DNA from: Mycogone perniciosa
Lineage: Eukaryota > Ascomycota > Sordariomycetes > Hypocreales > Hypocreaceae
Direction: 5' to 3'
Assembly (NCBI GenBank): GCA_025331125.1
Contig: JAOALB010000005.1
Location: 1-64,000, forward strand
DNA: 64,000 bases
The notes under the pieces were generated by a model. That model was not told the DNA's origin. It made no database searches and saw only the letters and a program-made list of their open reading frames with translations. The translations under genes and the position numbers were made by a program. Numbering within the stretch: position 1 is the first letter of the stretch; each line of letters begins with the position of its first letter. This document shows, in pieces, positions 38,290-50,036 of the stretch.

Positions 38290-41200
38290 TTTTATGCTAT
38301 CTGTTAACTTAGCTGTATTGTCGCAAGGTATATACTTAATTAATTATAAATCCCCTTTAAATCCCCCTGTATTCCTAAACCTATCATAACGCCTTTATAG
38401 CCTAGCCTTTATCCTTTAAACCCTATATCTATAGGAAACCAATTATAAGCAAAATAAATATAAATGCCCTAAACCTTACCCTGCAGCTTAACCTAGCCTA
38501 ATAGACTATAATTTTAACTATAAATCTTATACTTTTCCTTTTTCTTTTTAAAACTTTATAAAATCTAGTATTAATAGCGATTATATATATTTAATAAACG
38601 CGATTATTAAAGATAATAATCTTTATTATTAATTCTATTTTTTTAATTAAATAATTAAAAAAGGCTTAGTTTATTAAAAAAAAAACCTTTAAATAGGAAA
38701 TTTTAAAGTAGGCAGTTAAAAATTAAAAATTAAAACTTTAAAGTATAAATTGAAGTTTAAGTTAAAGCTTTGAATAATTTTACTATTAAACTTTAAAAAT
38801 AATAACTTATTTAACTATTATTAAATTAAAGACTTTAAGTACTTTAATAGTAAATAAAAAGATACTATTAAATATTAATAAAAATATATTAATGAGTATT
38901 TTTAAATTAATACTACCTTTATAGGCAATTAATTAATTCTTTTAATTAAATGTAAAAAGATTTTATATATTATAGGTTTTATAAAAAGAGATATATATTA
39001 ACTATAATAAAGAAACTTTAATACTATTATTAAAAGTTTTAGTAACTTTATTTAATAGTATTGAAAAATTAATATAATACTTTTTATTAATTTTAATAAA
39101 TAATATAAAATAATTAACCTTTTTTAAAAAGTATTGCAGTCTTTTAATAATTTATATATATTAAATAAGCCTTTTTAAAACTTTATAATAAAGTTATTTG
39201 CATTAAATAGTAAATATAGTAAAATTGCTAAGTAAATAATAAAGGCATTAAAGATAAAGATCTTTTAATAGTTTATTAACGCTATAAAGACTTAAATAAT
39301 TAAACTAAATAAGTTTAATTTTATTAAATAGTATTAACTTTACTAAACTAATTATAATAAGCTTTAAAAAGGCGCTTACTATAATGCCCTTTGCGCTGCT
39401 TAAATAGGCTAGCGTTAATAAAGCTATTGATAATAGCAGTCTTAATATTAACAGTAATCTTATTAATATTAATAAAATAATTAAGCTGCTGCCTTAACGC
39501 TAGCTGGCAATTTAATATAGTTAAATATTATATATACCCTGCTACTTTGCCTTTAAGTCTTTTGCAAGGAATATATTATTAAAGGACTTTACTTTTATTA
39601 TAAAAAAGTAGGCTATAGTTTTAATAAATATAATAAAGAAAAGCAGTTTAATATATATTAAGGCAATTTATACTAGATATAAAATTAAAATCGCTAAGTT
39701 TAGCTATACTAGCTATACTTTAACTTAGCAATACTTTAAGGCTAATAATAAAACAGCCTAATAAAGTATAATAATTAAACCTTAATAGCGCGCTAATATT
39801 ACCTATAATACTTAAATAACCTATAAATCTAAGCCTTAAATAATATACCCTTTTTAAATATTAATAAAGATAATAATAATAGCGCTATTTTATTAACTTT
39901 TAGTTTACTTTAATTTAATTAGCTTTATTTATTAAAAACTTAAACTTAACTTGTAAATTAAAGAAAAGATTAACCTTTATTTAAAGTTATAAGTAAAGGT
40001 TAATTAAAAATAAAACTATTATTTTAAAATAAATCTACTGTTATCTTTTTAATTAAAACCCTTTTAAACTTAAATTAATAAATAATAAATCCCTTTTAAT
40101 ATAAACTATACTATTCTTTATATATAATATCTATATTAATATAAAAGCTTTAATGGATAGCAGCTATATACTTTAAGCTTTTATTAGCTGCACTTTTATT
40201 AAGCGATTTAATATTATTATTTAATAATTATTATTTACTAGGAATCTTTTATTTATTAATAAAAATATAGCTAATAAAATTTTAAACTTTTTTATTATAT
40301 AAACTATAATTAACTCCTATAAAAAACTCTACTTTTTTTATTATATATATCTTTAATAATATATTTATAATCTTTAGCCTTTTATAGCTAAAAGAATATA
40401 ACTTTAATATTAATTAAAAAGAGTTAACTATTACCTTTAAATTTTATTACTATTATAACTATTATCTTTTAAAAAGTATAGCTAGCCTTATATAAATTTT
40501 AATAGCAGTTAAAATAAAAAATATCTTTATTAAAGCTAATATAAAAAGTATATATTACTAGCAATTAATAGTAAAAGACCCTTTAAATAAAGTAAAGCCT
40601 AATTTAATTAAATAAAGAGTTATACTATACTAGCAACTATTAATTAAAAATACTTTAAAAGAAATAAACTATAATTTAATTAAAAAGGGGGCCTTTAAAC
40701 TATATATTTTATAAACTTTAACACTAAACCAAGATTACTATATAACCTGCAAGTATAATAGAATTAATAATAAAAAATACAGGTATAAATAATCTTACAT
40801 TAAATATATATAGAATTACTGCCTACTTTTATAATTTATAGTTAATAATAAAAAGGGAAACCTTTATTAAAGCTATTATTATTATTTTTTAATATATTAC
40901 TTTTATAAAACTAAACTAAACTTTAAAATTAAAAAGTATATTTAAATATAGTAGATATATAAATAATAGTAGCTATAAACTTTATTACCTTTTATTGATA
41001 ATTATATATCCGCGCAATAAAAGTAACTTAAAAGGAAATTAACTAAACTATTAAAATTAAAGAATTAATATTTATTACTTTACTAAAACTTTTAAATAAG
41101 TTTTTCCGAAAAATACTTATAAAATAGAGAGACTATATTCAAGTAAAAATAGTATTACTTGAAGAAATATATAACTTTATTAATAAATACTACTCTTTAA

Positions 41201-44200
41201 TATAATTAAAAAATATTATAGCTGCTAATATTATAAGATTTATAGCAAGAAAACTTGAATTTGTAAACTAAATATTTTTAAAAAAACTACTATTTTAACT
41301 ATATAATTTATATAATACTTTCCTGCTAAACATAGTAGATAAACTTCCCCTATAATAAGCTTAAAACTATAAAATTAAAATACTATTAAAAAAAACCTAC
41401 TATATTAAAAAAATAAACTATTTTTATTTAATAAACTGCAGGTAATAAAAAAGTAGTTAAATAATAATTTAATAAAAGCATTTATTTGCAAATTATAAAT
41501 ATAATATACTACTCCCCTCTTTTTAGCTGTAAAACTAAAAGGCAGTATTTATATCTATTAAGATTATTAAAGGTTAAATAATATTACTATTAAAAATTAA
41601 TACCTACTATTATTAATCCAGGAAACCTTTAATCCCTTAAACTATATAAAAGTATATATAAAACTTAATATTATCGCTGCATTTAATAACCTCTATATTA
41701 TTAAAAAGGATATATAGAAAATAGCATTTATTATAAAGTTTAGCCTTTTTAAGATATTAATTATACCTTTTAGCCTTTATAATGCACCTGCTATATTTTA
41801 ATATTATATTAACTACACTCTTTATAACCTTTTTAACTATATTTATATAATATACTTTAATAATATCTTTATATATTTATTATATTAAAAAAAGCACTGA
41901 AAATATATGCATAAAATAATAGCCTGCCTTTAAAACGCTAGCCTTCAAATTAATATTACTTAATATAAATTTAAGATAATAAAGATAAAATACTTTAATT
42001 TAATTATTACTTTAAAAAGACTAGAAATAGATTTTAAAAAAGTTAAAGCTATATTAAACTAGCAATTACTTAAGGGAATAAAAAACCTATAAAAGTTCTT
42101 TAACTTTATAAATTTCTATTATTATTTTATTTAAAAATACTTTAAAATAACTGCACTATTAAATAAACTTTTGAAGAAAGATTAATTATATATTTAAAGA
42201 AAGAAATAGTAAAAAGCCTTTAACTTAATTAAATATACTTTTAAATTAACTTTAATCCTAGCCCTCTTTAACTATAATAAATAAATAATCTTTAAAACTA
42301 ATGCCTTTAATTAAGTATTAGGCGGTATTTTATTACAGTATAATAAAAAAGGCATTTTATACCCTATTATATTCTTTTCTATAAATTATAATACTTAAAA
42401 ATATAACTATAAAATCTATAATAAAGAACTCTTAGGTATTATTAAAGTAATAGAGGAGTAGCGCTTAAAATTATAAAGTTTATAAGAGTTTAATATTATT
42501 ATAGACTATAAAAACCTTAAATACTTTACTTTAATAAAAGCCTTAAACTAATAGTAAGTTTAATAGTTTAAATTCTTCTTTAACTTTAATTTCTATATTA
42601 TCTATTAACCTGGCTTTAAAGCTATAAAGCTTAATGCCTTAAGTAGAAAAGCGGAAAACAAGCCTGCGAAATTAAACCCCTTTAACAACTAAATTAAAAA
42701 CAGGCAATATACTATCCTCTTATAGAGTTCTTTTAGCCTTAAAGTTTAAGTGATATTTTAAAAAGAAGTTTTATTAAATATTAAACTATTTATAAAGGCT
42801 GCCCCTATAGCTATAATAATACTAATAGAAGATAGATTAATTAATAACTTAATTATAGCAGTATATAAATAAAATATTATAGCGAGAGAAATAGTAACTG
42901 CGCTTTAAAACTTAAATATCCGCTAATAGCTAAAACAGCTTTACAGAGAACTTTAAATCGCAATAAATAACTGCTAAATAATAAATAATAGAATTTACTA
43001 TTAAAAGCAGCTCTTTATTCCCTTTAATAATAAGCTTTATATATAAATCCTAATTAAAAACTACTTAAATAGCCTAGCCGGATACCTAAGTAGGTTTAAA
43101 GCTCTAGACTTTATTAGCTAGATATATTAGTGGCTATAGATCTTAAAAGACACTAAAGTATTTATATAAGCCTATAAACTATATATTAAAATAAAAGCCT
43201 TGCAATCTTTACTATAAAGATTCCTTTAACTATTATTAATTTTATTTTATATATAGTTAAATATCTTTATTAATTATATTATACTACTGCCTAAATCCTG
43301 CTATTATAATATTACCTATAAGTATTTATTAATTAACTAAATTTACTGTAAATAATATAATATTTAAAACTATTAGTATATTACTGTTTTTCGCTAATTA
43401 TAGTTTTAACCTTTATTTAAAGATAAAGCCTTTATAGCTTTACCTATTAAACCTTTTTACAGTAAAGAAAAAAAGGTTTTTCTGCATTAATACTATTACT
43501 AAGCGATTTAAATATATTATTATATAGCTAAAAGCCTTTACTAAAGCTTTAAGAAAAGATATAAAGAAAACGTAAATGCGTAAAAAAAGGTATTATTAAT
43601 TTATACTATTAAATAAGAAGTTTTTATTAATATATAAAATATAAAGATTAACTGGCTAATAAAGAAGCTAAATAATAAATAAGCAAGGCTTTATATAATA
43701 ATAAAAGTATACTTATAAGCCTGCGCTATTAGCCTATTAAAAGGTATAAAGATTTTCCTAGTCTTATATAACTCCCTTTTATAATTTAAAACAGCTACTT
43801 TACTGTATTTTAAGTAAAAGATAATTAATAAAGCTAAGTTAAGGAATATTTAAAGTAAAATACTAGAAAGAGAAGATAGTATAAATAAAATATAAAAGAA
43901 ATAAAAGTTTAAAGCGCTTTTAAATTATTATAATAATAATAAATTCTATTACTTTATTAAATAAAAATACTATATTATTATATAGTAATTAATTAAAGAC
44001 CTATAAAACTAAAAAATGGTAATATAAAACTTCTATAAAGAAAACCTAAAAAAGCTAGGCTTACTGTAATAAATACTAAAAGGAATTATAAAAGAGGAAA
44101 AAAAGGAAATAGCTAAAAAGAAATTAATACCTATAAAGCGCTAACCGAAAACTATACTATATTAAAGCCTATAACTAAACTATATATTATTAACACTAAA

Positions 44201-44323
44201 AACTATATAATTCGCTTTATTTACCTTTATATTAAAAGTATTAAAATAGATTACCTGGAATTTTAATTTATGCAAGTAATATAGCTATTTGCGGCTAAAT
44301 AGCGCGATAAAGAGGGGGGGTAC

Positions 44324-44495
44324 TATTACGGCACTGACTGTAACGCGATATTGATGCCCTGTCATGTGAGCCCCGGTTACATAACCAGGCCCTAACACGT
44401 TCCTAGCTATAGCTTTCTGTAAAGCCTTAGGGCTTTCTCGTTCTCTACGGCACAACAACAATATTTGCCATAACCTACCTTTCCGTACTATAATA
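44324..44495 (+). repeat. 3' LTR of Gypsy-2
   Basis: 172 bases. It keeps many more C and G than the 5' LTR (for example GCCCCGGTTACATAACCAGG inside), so the two LTRs of one element were mutated very unequally. Confidence 0.85.
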
Positions 44496-44500
44496 ATTAA

Positions 44501-46197
44501 TTTTATTACACTTTATTATTAAACTATTATTATTTATTGAATTAAAGTTTAAAGTTAAGTATAATAATATTTTAATAATTTTAAATTAATTTATTAAATA
44601 CTTTTCTATATTTTTATAAGTTATTATAGTTAATTTTATATTTTTAATTAAAATTATTTTTAATTAAAAATTAACTTTTATATTTAAATTCTAATAAATA
44701 TTTATAAATTAATAAGGTATAAATTATAAACTTAATACTATATATTATTTGTAAATAAATAATTAAATAAAATATATTAATTAAATTATTAAAGTATATT
44801 AAAAAAGTTATATTAACTTTAATTAAAAGAATTAAATAAAAGAGCTATTAATTATATAAATATTTTATAATAATACTATTTTAAAATTAATTAAACTAAA
44901 CTTTATATATATTAATTATAGCTTTATATTAAATATATATAAAGCCTTAAAAAAGGCCTATATATTAGTAAAGTATAAATAAAAGCTAAAGATATAAAGC
45001 AGTTATATAAGAGAATATAAATATAATTTTAGTTGATATAAAAAGAATTACAGAAGTATATTAATAAATATAAATTAAAGGGATTAATATTTAAAGAAAG
45101 ATATATAATTTACTTATATTATTATTAATTAAAAGTAAAACTATAAATATTAAAATAATATAATTAAATAATAAATTAAACTTTAAAAAACTTAAACTGT
45201 ATTGAATTAAAAAGGTTATTTTAAAAGTGATTTATAAACTTATACTATTAAATAATATTTAAATTTACTTAATATTTTATATTCTATTATTTCAAAATGT
45301 ATTTAAAATTCAATTAAAAAATAAATGATGTATAAATTGAATTACAGTTTTATAAATTAAAGAAAAATATAATATTAAATAAATTAAAGTTATAGAAATA
45401 ATAAATAATAAATATTAATATTTAATAAAGCAAAAGAATTATAAAGAAAAATATAACTTTCAAAAACTTATAGAATACTTTAAATACTTTTAATAGTTTT
45501 ATAGTAATTTTATTAAAATCTAAGCCTTTTAATAAAGGGTTTAATTAAGTATTAAAAGTAAAAGAATTAATACTTTAAGAGTCTTAAACCTTTAAAAGGA
45601 CTTTTAATTCCTACTACTTTAAATCTTTTAACTTATTTAAAGACTTTAACTTATATTTAACTATCTCTTTACCTTTAATCTGCCGCTATTATTTTTAATA
45701 ATAAAAATACTTTAAATAATTTAAAGCTTTATTTATTTCCGCTTAAGCCTTATAAAAAGCTTTATAATAAAGTAATAAAGGTTTTTCTATTTGTTCTTTA
45801 ATAAAATTAGACTATTATAATTTCAAAATAATATTTAATAATAAAAAATCGCTTTAACTATAATCTTGAAAAAAGACTTTGAAAGAATATATAAAGGCTT
45901 AATATAACCTTAATACTATTATATAAATAATTAATATAAATGCATTTACTATATTTTAAAAAGTAATTATTTATATAATACTTTAAACTATAAAAAGAAA
46001 AAGAAAAGTAAAATATAATATTAAAACTATTACTATTAATTAAATTTATAAATTTATAATAATAAAAACTTAATTTAAAATATATAGGCTATAGATTGTT
46101 AAATATAATTAATAATTAAAGAAAAGGATATTTTATATATAAAAAAGGAAAAGATTAAATAAATTTTAAAAATAAAACTCATAAAAAGGGGATATTG
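44501..46197 (+). mobile_element. Gypsy-3: chromodomain-type Gypsy 3' remnant
   Basis: Read on the plus strand, 45168-45300 resembles the integrase C-terminal module (NFKKLKLY, then KVIYKLILLNN and IYLIFYI), and 45357-45500 resembles a chromodomain. A weak purine tract AAAAAGGGG (46183-46191) leads to the LTR at 46198-46614. This is the end of a chromovirus-type pol. RT and 5' LTR are not found. Very AT-rich. Confidence 0.6.
45357..45500 (+). pseudogene. chromodomain relic
   Basis: Plus-strand translation gives Y-N-I-K, then KVIEIINNKY, YLIKQKNYKEKYNFQKLIEY and FKYF, the spacing of a chromodomain (Y.VE.I...YLIKWK.Y....TWE...NL). Key Trp residues are replaced by Gln/Phe or stops, as RIP would do. 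In chromoviruses this domain targets integration to modified histone H3. Confidence 0.6.
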
Positions 46198-46614
46198 TAT
46201 TATAACCTAACTATATTAACAATTAAATTATAGGGATATAAAAGAATATTAATTATATTAATTCATTATTAAAGAGTAATTACTGCGCTAAAAGTAATTA
46301 CTTAAATATTTAGTCTATTAAAATATATAATTATTTATTTAATTACTATATTACTATATTACTATAGGAATTGCAATAACACTTACTAAAATATTTCTAA
46401 TAATATATAGATTTCCTTTATATATAAAACTAAATAAATTATAACTATTTAATATAATTGCTTAAATAGTTATTAATTAATTATATTTACTAAAACTATT
46501 TATTTTATAGAATTATAACTATATTACTTTACTTAATATTTATCTTTAACCTGTTTATTAATATAAACCTATAAACCTTGGTTTAACTATTAAGAATCAA
46601 CCTAGATTATTACA
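46198..46614 (+). repeat. RIP-degraded 3' LTR of Gypsy-3
   Basis: About 417 bases aligning with the solo LTR at 60010-60386. The clearest match is the last 240 bases: TTGGTTTAACTATTAAGAAT here against TCGGTTTGACTGTTGAGAAT there. It starts TATTATAACC for TGTCACGACC and ends TTATTACA for CCGTCACA. Confidence 0.75.
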
Positions 46615-47608
46615 GTTTTAGCCTACTTAAATAAATTCCCAATTAAAAAGAATATAAGCTAGGGAGTAGCTATTTACTATAAAGTAAAAGTAACTATAAA
46701 TATTAAACGCTTTAATAATATAAAGGTCTATAATATAAAGGTATAGGCTGCCTTAAAGGCTATAAAACTAGTAATTAAACATATAAAGGAAACCTATATA
46801 ATTTAAACAGCTTTCCTTTTTTTAAATAATTTATTAGGTATTAATAAAGTATTTAATAAGCCCCCTTTATTTATATAACAAGTATATATATACTTTTAGA
46901 AACTAGTATAAAATATTTTACTTTATAAAACCTTTATTTTATAGGTTTTAAAATATAAAGATATTATAGGCAATAAATAGGTTAACTATTTAATTAAATA
47001 AAGCGCAGCCCTCTTTATTATACTATAAAACTAGGCTATAATTATATATATTAAAAAATAAATTAAAAAAAGATTATAAAGGTAAAGGAGCAGGATTAGC
47101 TTAGTAAGACTTTAAAGGGCTAAAACAATAAAGACTTAAAGCCTTAGCCTCCCCTTTAAAGCTTAAACTCTTATACTTTATTTTTTATAGGCTTTTAATA
47201 GAAAGATTAGAATATAAAGATTTCCAGGATTATTATAAATACTTTAAATATAATAAAGAGTTTATTTATAAATATAGTAAATTAAAAAGGTAAAGCTATT
47301 TTATAGAATATAAAATAGTTAAGCTTTTCCTTTTAAATATCCCTTTAAAAAAGACCCCCCTCTTTTATTTATTTAAACCTATAAAAAGTAAAGCCTTTTA
47401 AAAACTAATAGAGGAAGCAGACCTTTATAGTCTTCCTTTAACGGAAATAGATTAATACTACTTAAATTAACCCTCTTTCCTTTATAAATTAAAACTCAGC
47501 AAATAGCAGCGCAAGCCGCCAGCTCCTAACGTCCTATCACCTATAAGGGATTTATATACCTAGCTTACTTAGTGGATGTAAATAATAAAACAAACAAAAC
47601 AAACAAAC
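46615..47608 (+). mobile_element. LINE-A 3' end with RNase H relic
   Basis: Plus-strand translation gives a LINE-type RNase H: IIQTAFLFLNN near 46798-46830 and KYKDIIGNK-VNYLIK-SA near 46945-47000, where the family has H-x-x-I-x-GNE-x-AD-x-LAK. A C-terminal tail and a 3' end AATAATAAAACAAACAAAAC follow. It matches 59520-60886 over its whole length. This arrangement (RT-RNase H, A-rich tail) is typical of Tad-like fungal LINEs. Confidence 0.75.
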
Positions 47609-47623
47609 ATATAGCATTATGCC
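47609..47623. repeat. right target-site duplication of LINE-A
   Basis: ATATAGCATTATGCC, partner of 5390-5402. Composition returns to normal immediately afterwards. Confidence 0.7.
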
Positions 47624-47747
47624 TGCAACAGATATAGGATATATGATATTCACATTGAACAAAGGTTGAACAAGTCCGCTCAACTCCCCTCTCAAGGACA
47701 TCAATATATTGACAAAACTTGACCTTTTCAGCCTTAACCTTATCTTC

Positions 47748-48586
47748 ATGACCTCAGAATCAAAGAAAATTATCAGGGCAGCTGCTTTGCAGGCTGGGCC
47801 AGTATGCTTCGACCTTAGGACCACCGTCGCCAAAAGATGCAGATTTATCGAGGATTCTGCCTCAAAGGGAGTTCAATTAATCACATTCCCTGAAATTTGT
47901 GTCCATGGATACCCAGGATGGATTTTGTAGGAGGCTGCAAAACACAATGGCTTCCCGTGTGCAACGATGATTCGAATGACTCCTCTTCGCAGGACTCGGT
48001 CGATGGGTTTTGAGTTGAGTTCGAATCATTTTAAAAACTCTCTTGCCATCGAATCGTCCGAGAGGCGCCAGGCCGAAGATGGCGAGGCAGTGAATAATAT
48101 GGTATGGGTCTGGGGTATTCTGAACTCAAGGGTGGCTCTACGAACATGGGCCAATGCACTATCGACAGCAACGGTGAGCTTTTGATAATACTGCAGAAGC
48201 TGAATACTGTCCACATTGAGCGAACCACATTTGAAGACGGCAATAGGCCATCACTGAAGAATGTCGTCACCACTTACGGTCGGCAAAGTCGGCCACTCTC
48301 CTGCGCCGTTCTCCATGTGCGATGAAGGCAAATTAACATCCAATAGAATGCAGACCGGTTTCTAGCTAAAATCAGTCAAGATATATTAATATCCTTGGTA
48401 TCAGTTGCTTCGTTCTCTAGTCTACACACCATCTAGGCACAGTGATTTACAATCTACTTCACAGCCTTCGTATCCGAGCTATCCATTGCTAAGATACCTC
48501 TCGCAAAGATACCCCCGTACGCAAGGGTTTGTATTCGCAGACCTGGATAATGACACTTGCATAGCTGAAATTCTAGGTCTTTCTTG
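47748..48586 (+). pseudogene. nitrilase / carbon-nitrogen hydrolase pseudogene
   Basis: The ATG at 47748 opens a nitrilase N-terminus: AAALQAGPVCFDL, then QLITFPEICVHGYPGW with the catalytic Glu context. A stop follows at about 47927. In other frames, GYSE...GGSTNMGQCTIDSNGELLI with a degraded RRKLKPTHVERT block lies at about 48105-48240, the GALSC region at about 48290, and FVFADLDNDTCIAE near the family's C-terminal half at about 48520-48570. The order is right for nitrilases or cyanide hydratases, which act on R-CN compounds in the cytosol. The catalytic Cys segment and the Lys region are broken by frameshifts and gaps. The ATG lies only 125 bp from the LINE-A right junction, so decay may be linked to spread of silencing or RIP. 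Confidence 0.7.
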
Positions 48587-48905
48587 AGCAATCATTGATT
48601 AGTCTTCCGGCTTTTGTAATTATTTATACCATGTTTATCGGCCCGATTGTCCAGACACTCGGACCGACTAGTCAATTCAGCAAGTATGGAAACATATTAC
48701 CAAGCCTTTAGTAGGAATTGAGGAAAAGTCTCCGGGCCTCGGATTATGTATTACTAATATAATGAAATACGTAGATATGTTCCTCTAATTCATTGCTGCT
48801 GAGGAGAGGAATAAAAGGGGAAGCAACACACCTGTGTTTATGAAATTGGACATATGAGAATATCAGCCTTGCCAATCAGTCTGATACCACTATCAAGTCC
48901 CCGAG

Positions 48906-50036
48906 ATGGCATCTCACTCTGCGTTAGCTATTCATGCTTTGCAGCAGCCTCCATCTTTCTGCAGAAGGTCAACACTAGAACCAGGTGATGATGAAGTCCT
49001 CTTGAAGGTCTCTATTGTGGGTCGTAAGTGATTACATCGACGCACCTATTGTACGATGACCTAACCCAGTTTCATAGTGAATCCACACGATGGCTCTGGC
49101 AAGGCTTATGGACTTTTCATCAAGGACGTGCTACCATCACCTATCGGTATCGACATTGTCGGCACTGTTGTCAAAAAGGGAGGCAACGTTACAAAGTTCA
49201 GTGTTGGCGACCAAGTCTTTGCGCTTGGCAGTCCATTTTCTCCCGATAGTACCGGCACACAGGAGTATTGTCTAGTTCCTGCCTGGCAGTCGTCTCTCAT
49301 ACCATCAAACATCAGCCCTGACGAAGCTGCTACATTTCCATTGAATTTGATGACCATGGTATTCGCGTTATTCCATGACACTGGCTTGAACCTTCACCGT
49401 CCTTTCGGTACTGAAGGGGATAGCGCTGATTACTCTTCTGAGTCCATCCTGATTGTGGGAGGGGGTGCTGCCACAGGCAAATTCGGTATTCAGCTTGCTC
49501 GCCTGGCCCATTTTAGAAACATCCTTGTTGTCGCATCGAAGTCGAATGAATCCGAACTGAAGAGGCTTGGGGCTACGGTCGTGATAGATCGATCTCTAAC
49601 TGAGGAAGAGATAGAACGTCAAATAAGACTAGCTGTCGGTGACGAGTTGATCTATGCAGTGGACTGTGTCGGCTGGGGATCTGACGGACAAACTCTTGGC
49701 GCTAGAGCCCTCTCGAATTCTGGGAAGGGGACCCTTGTTGCGCTTGTGTTGGCGGGAGGGGTGGATGAGTCTCGAATTGGACCTAAGGCGTTGGGATATG
49801 AGCTTAAGAAGATTTTATGCCTGACCCTCAAGTATCCCGACATTACGAAGTCATTCTGGGACGCCCTACCTCGTTTAATAGAAGAGGGTAAACTTGTACC
49901 AACAACCTTCCAGGTCATCGACGAATTGGATCCCTCCGGGATTGACAGCTTCCTTGATGCATATATTAGCCGCGAGAAGATGGTTAAGCCTCATATTCAT
50001 ATAGGTAGCCATGATTGGAATATAAGCAAGAAGTGA
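48906..50036 (+). CDS. ToxD-like medium-chain dehydrogenase/reductase (enoyl reductase-like), 358 aa
   Basis: Two exons, 48906-49023 and 49078-50036, joined by a 54-bp intron (GTAAGT donor, CCTAAC branch site, CATAG acceptor); the frame runs continuously for 359 codons including stop. Residues about 36-44 give the SIVGLNPHD start of the GroES-like catalytic domain, 63-70 GIDIVGTV, and 167-176 the NAD(P)H-binding GGGAATGKFG. The four structural-zinc Cys of classical alcohol dehydrogenases are absent. This is the layout of ToxD-like zinc-independent oxidoreductases, a family that includes trans-acting enoyl reductases of fungal polyketide synthases as well as uncharacterised reductases; the substrate cannot be told. 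Length is normal (about 350 aa) and it looks intact. It lies between a dead nitrilase and a convergent permease gene. Confidence 0.88.
49024..49077 (+). other. intron of the ToxD-like reductase gene
   Basis: 54 bp, GTAAGTGATT at the 5' end, branch-site-like CCTAACCC about 15 bases from the acceptor TCATAG. Splicing turns the broken N-terminus into the expected VSIVGLNPHD. Confidence 0.85.

Larger units (their letters stand above)
38118..44495 (+). mobile_element. Gypsy-2: full-length Ty3/Gypsy element
   Basis: 6378 bp with 172-base LTRs (38118-38289 and 44324-44495), a G7 polypurine tract at 44314-44320, and a perfect 5-bp duplication ATTAA (38113-38117 and 44496-44500). The plus strand encodes RT with IIAAFNNLYII at about 41670-41705 and the catalytic-box relic YFNNIFIYL at about 41850-41885, then RNase H with NYKIYNKELLGIIKV at about 42400-42450, and integrase to about 43700. 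The LTR shares motifs with Gypsy-1 (GCACAA.AA.AATAT and CCGTACTATAA near the end), so the two belong to related families. All frames carry RIP-type stops. Confidence 0.87.
5403..47608 (+). mobile_element. LINE-A: RIP-degraded LINE host of a nested retrotransposon stack
   Basis: The left end (5403-5655) aligns base by base with the left end of a second copy at 55100-55345. The right end (46615-47608) aligns with 59520-60886 of that copy once its solo LTR is removed. Both copies end in a short A/AAACA-type tail and both are flanked by target duplications. The right part encodes a decayed LINE RNase H domain. The middle of LINE-A (equivalent to about 55345-59520 of the other copy) is not recognisable here; it is replaced by LTR elements or lost. 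CpA and TpG are strongly depleted and TpA abundant throughout, the RIP pattern. Confidence 0.7.

Noticed and set aside
5403..47608. The AT-rich block as a centromere or mitochondrial DNA insertion
   Set aside because: LTR pairs, polypurine tracts, target duplications and pol motifs account for most of the block as RIPed retrotransposons. A centromeric role on top of this cannot be excluded from sequence alone, but nothing requires it.
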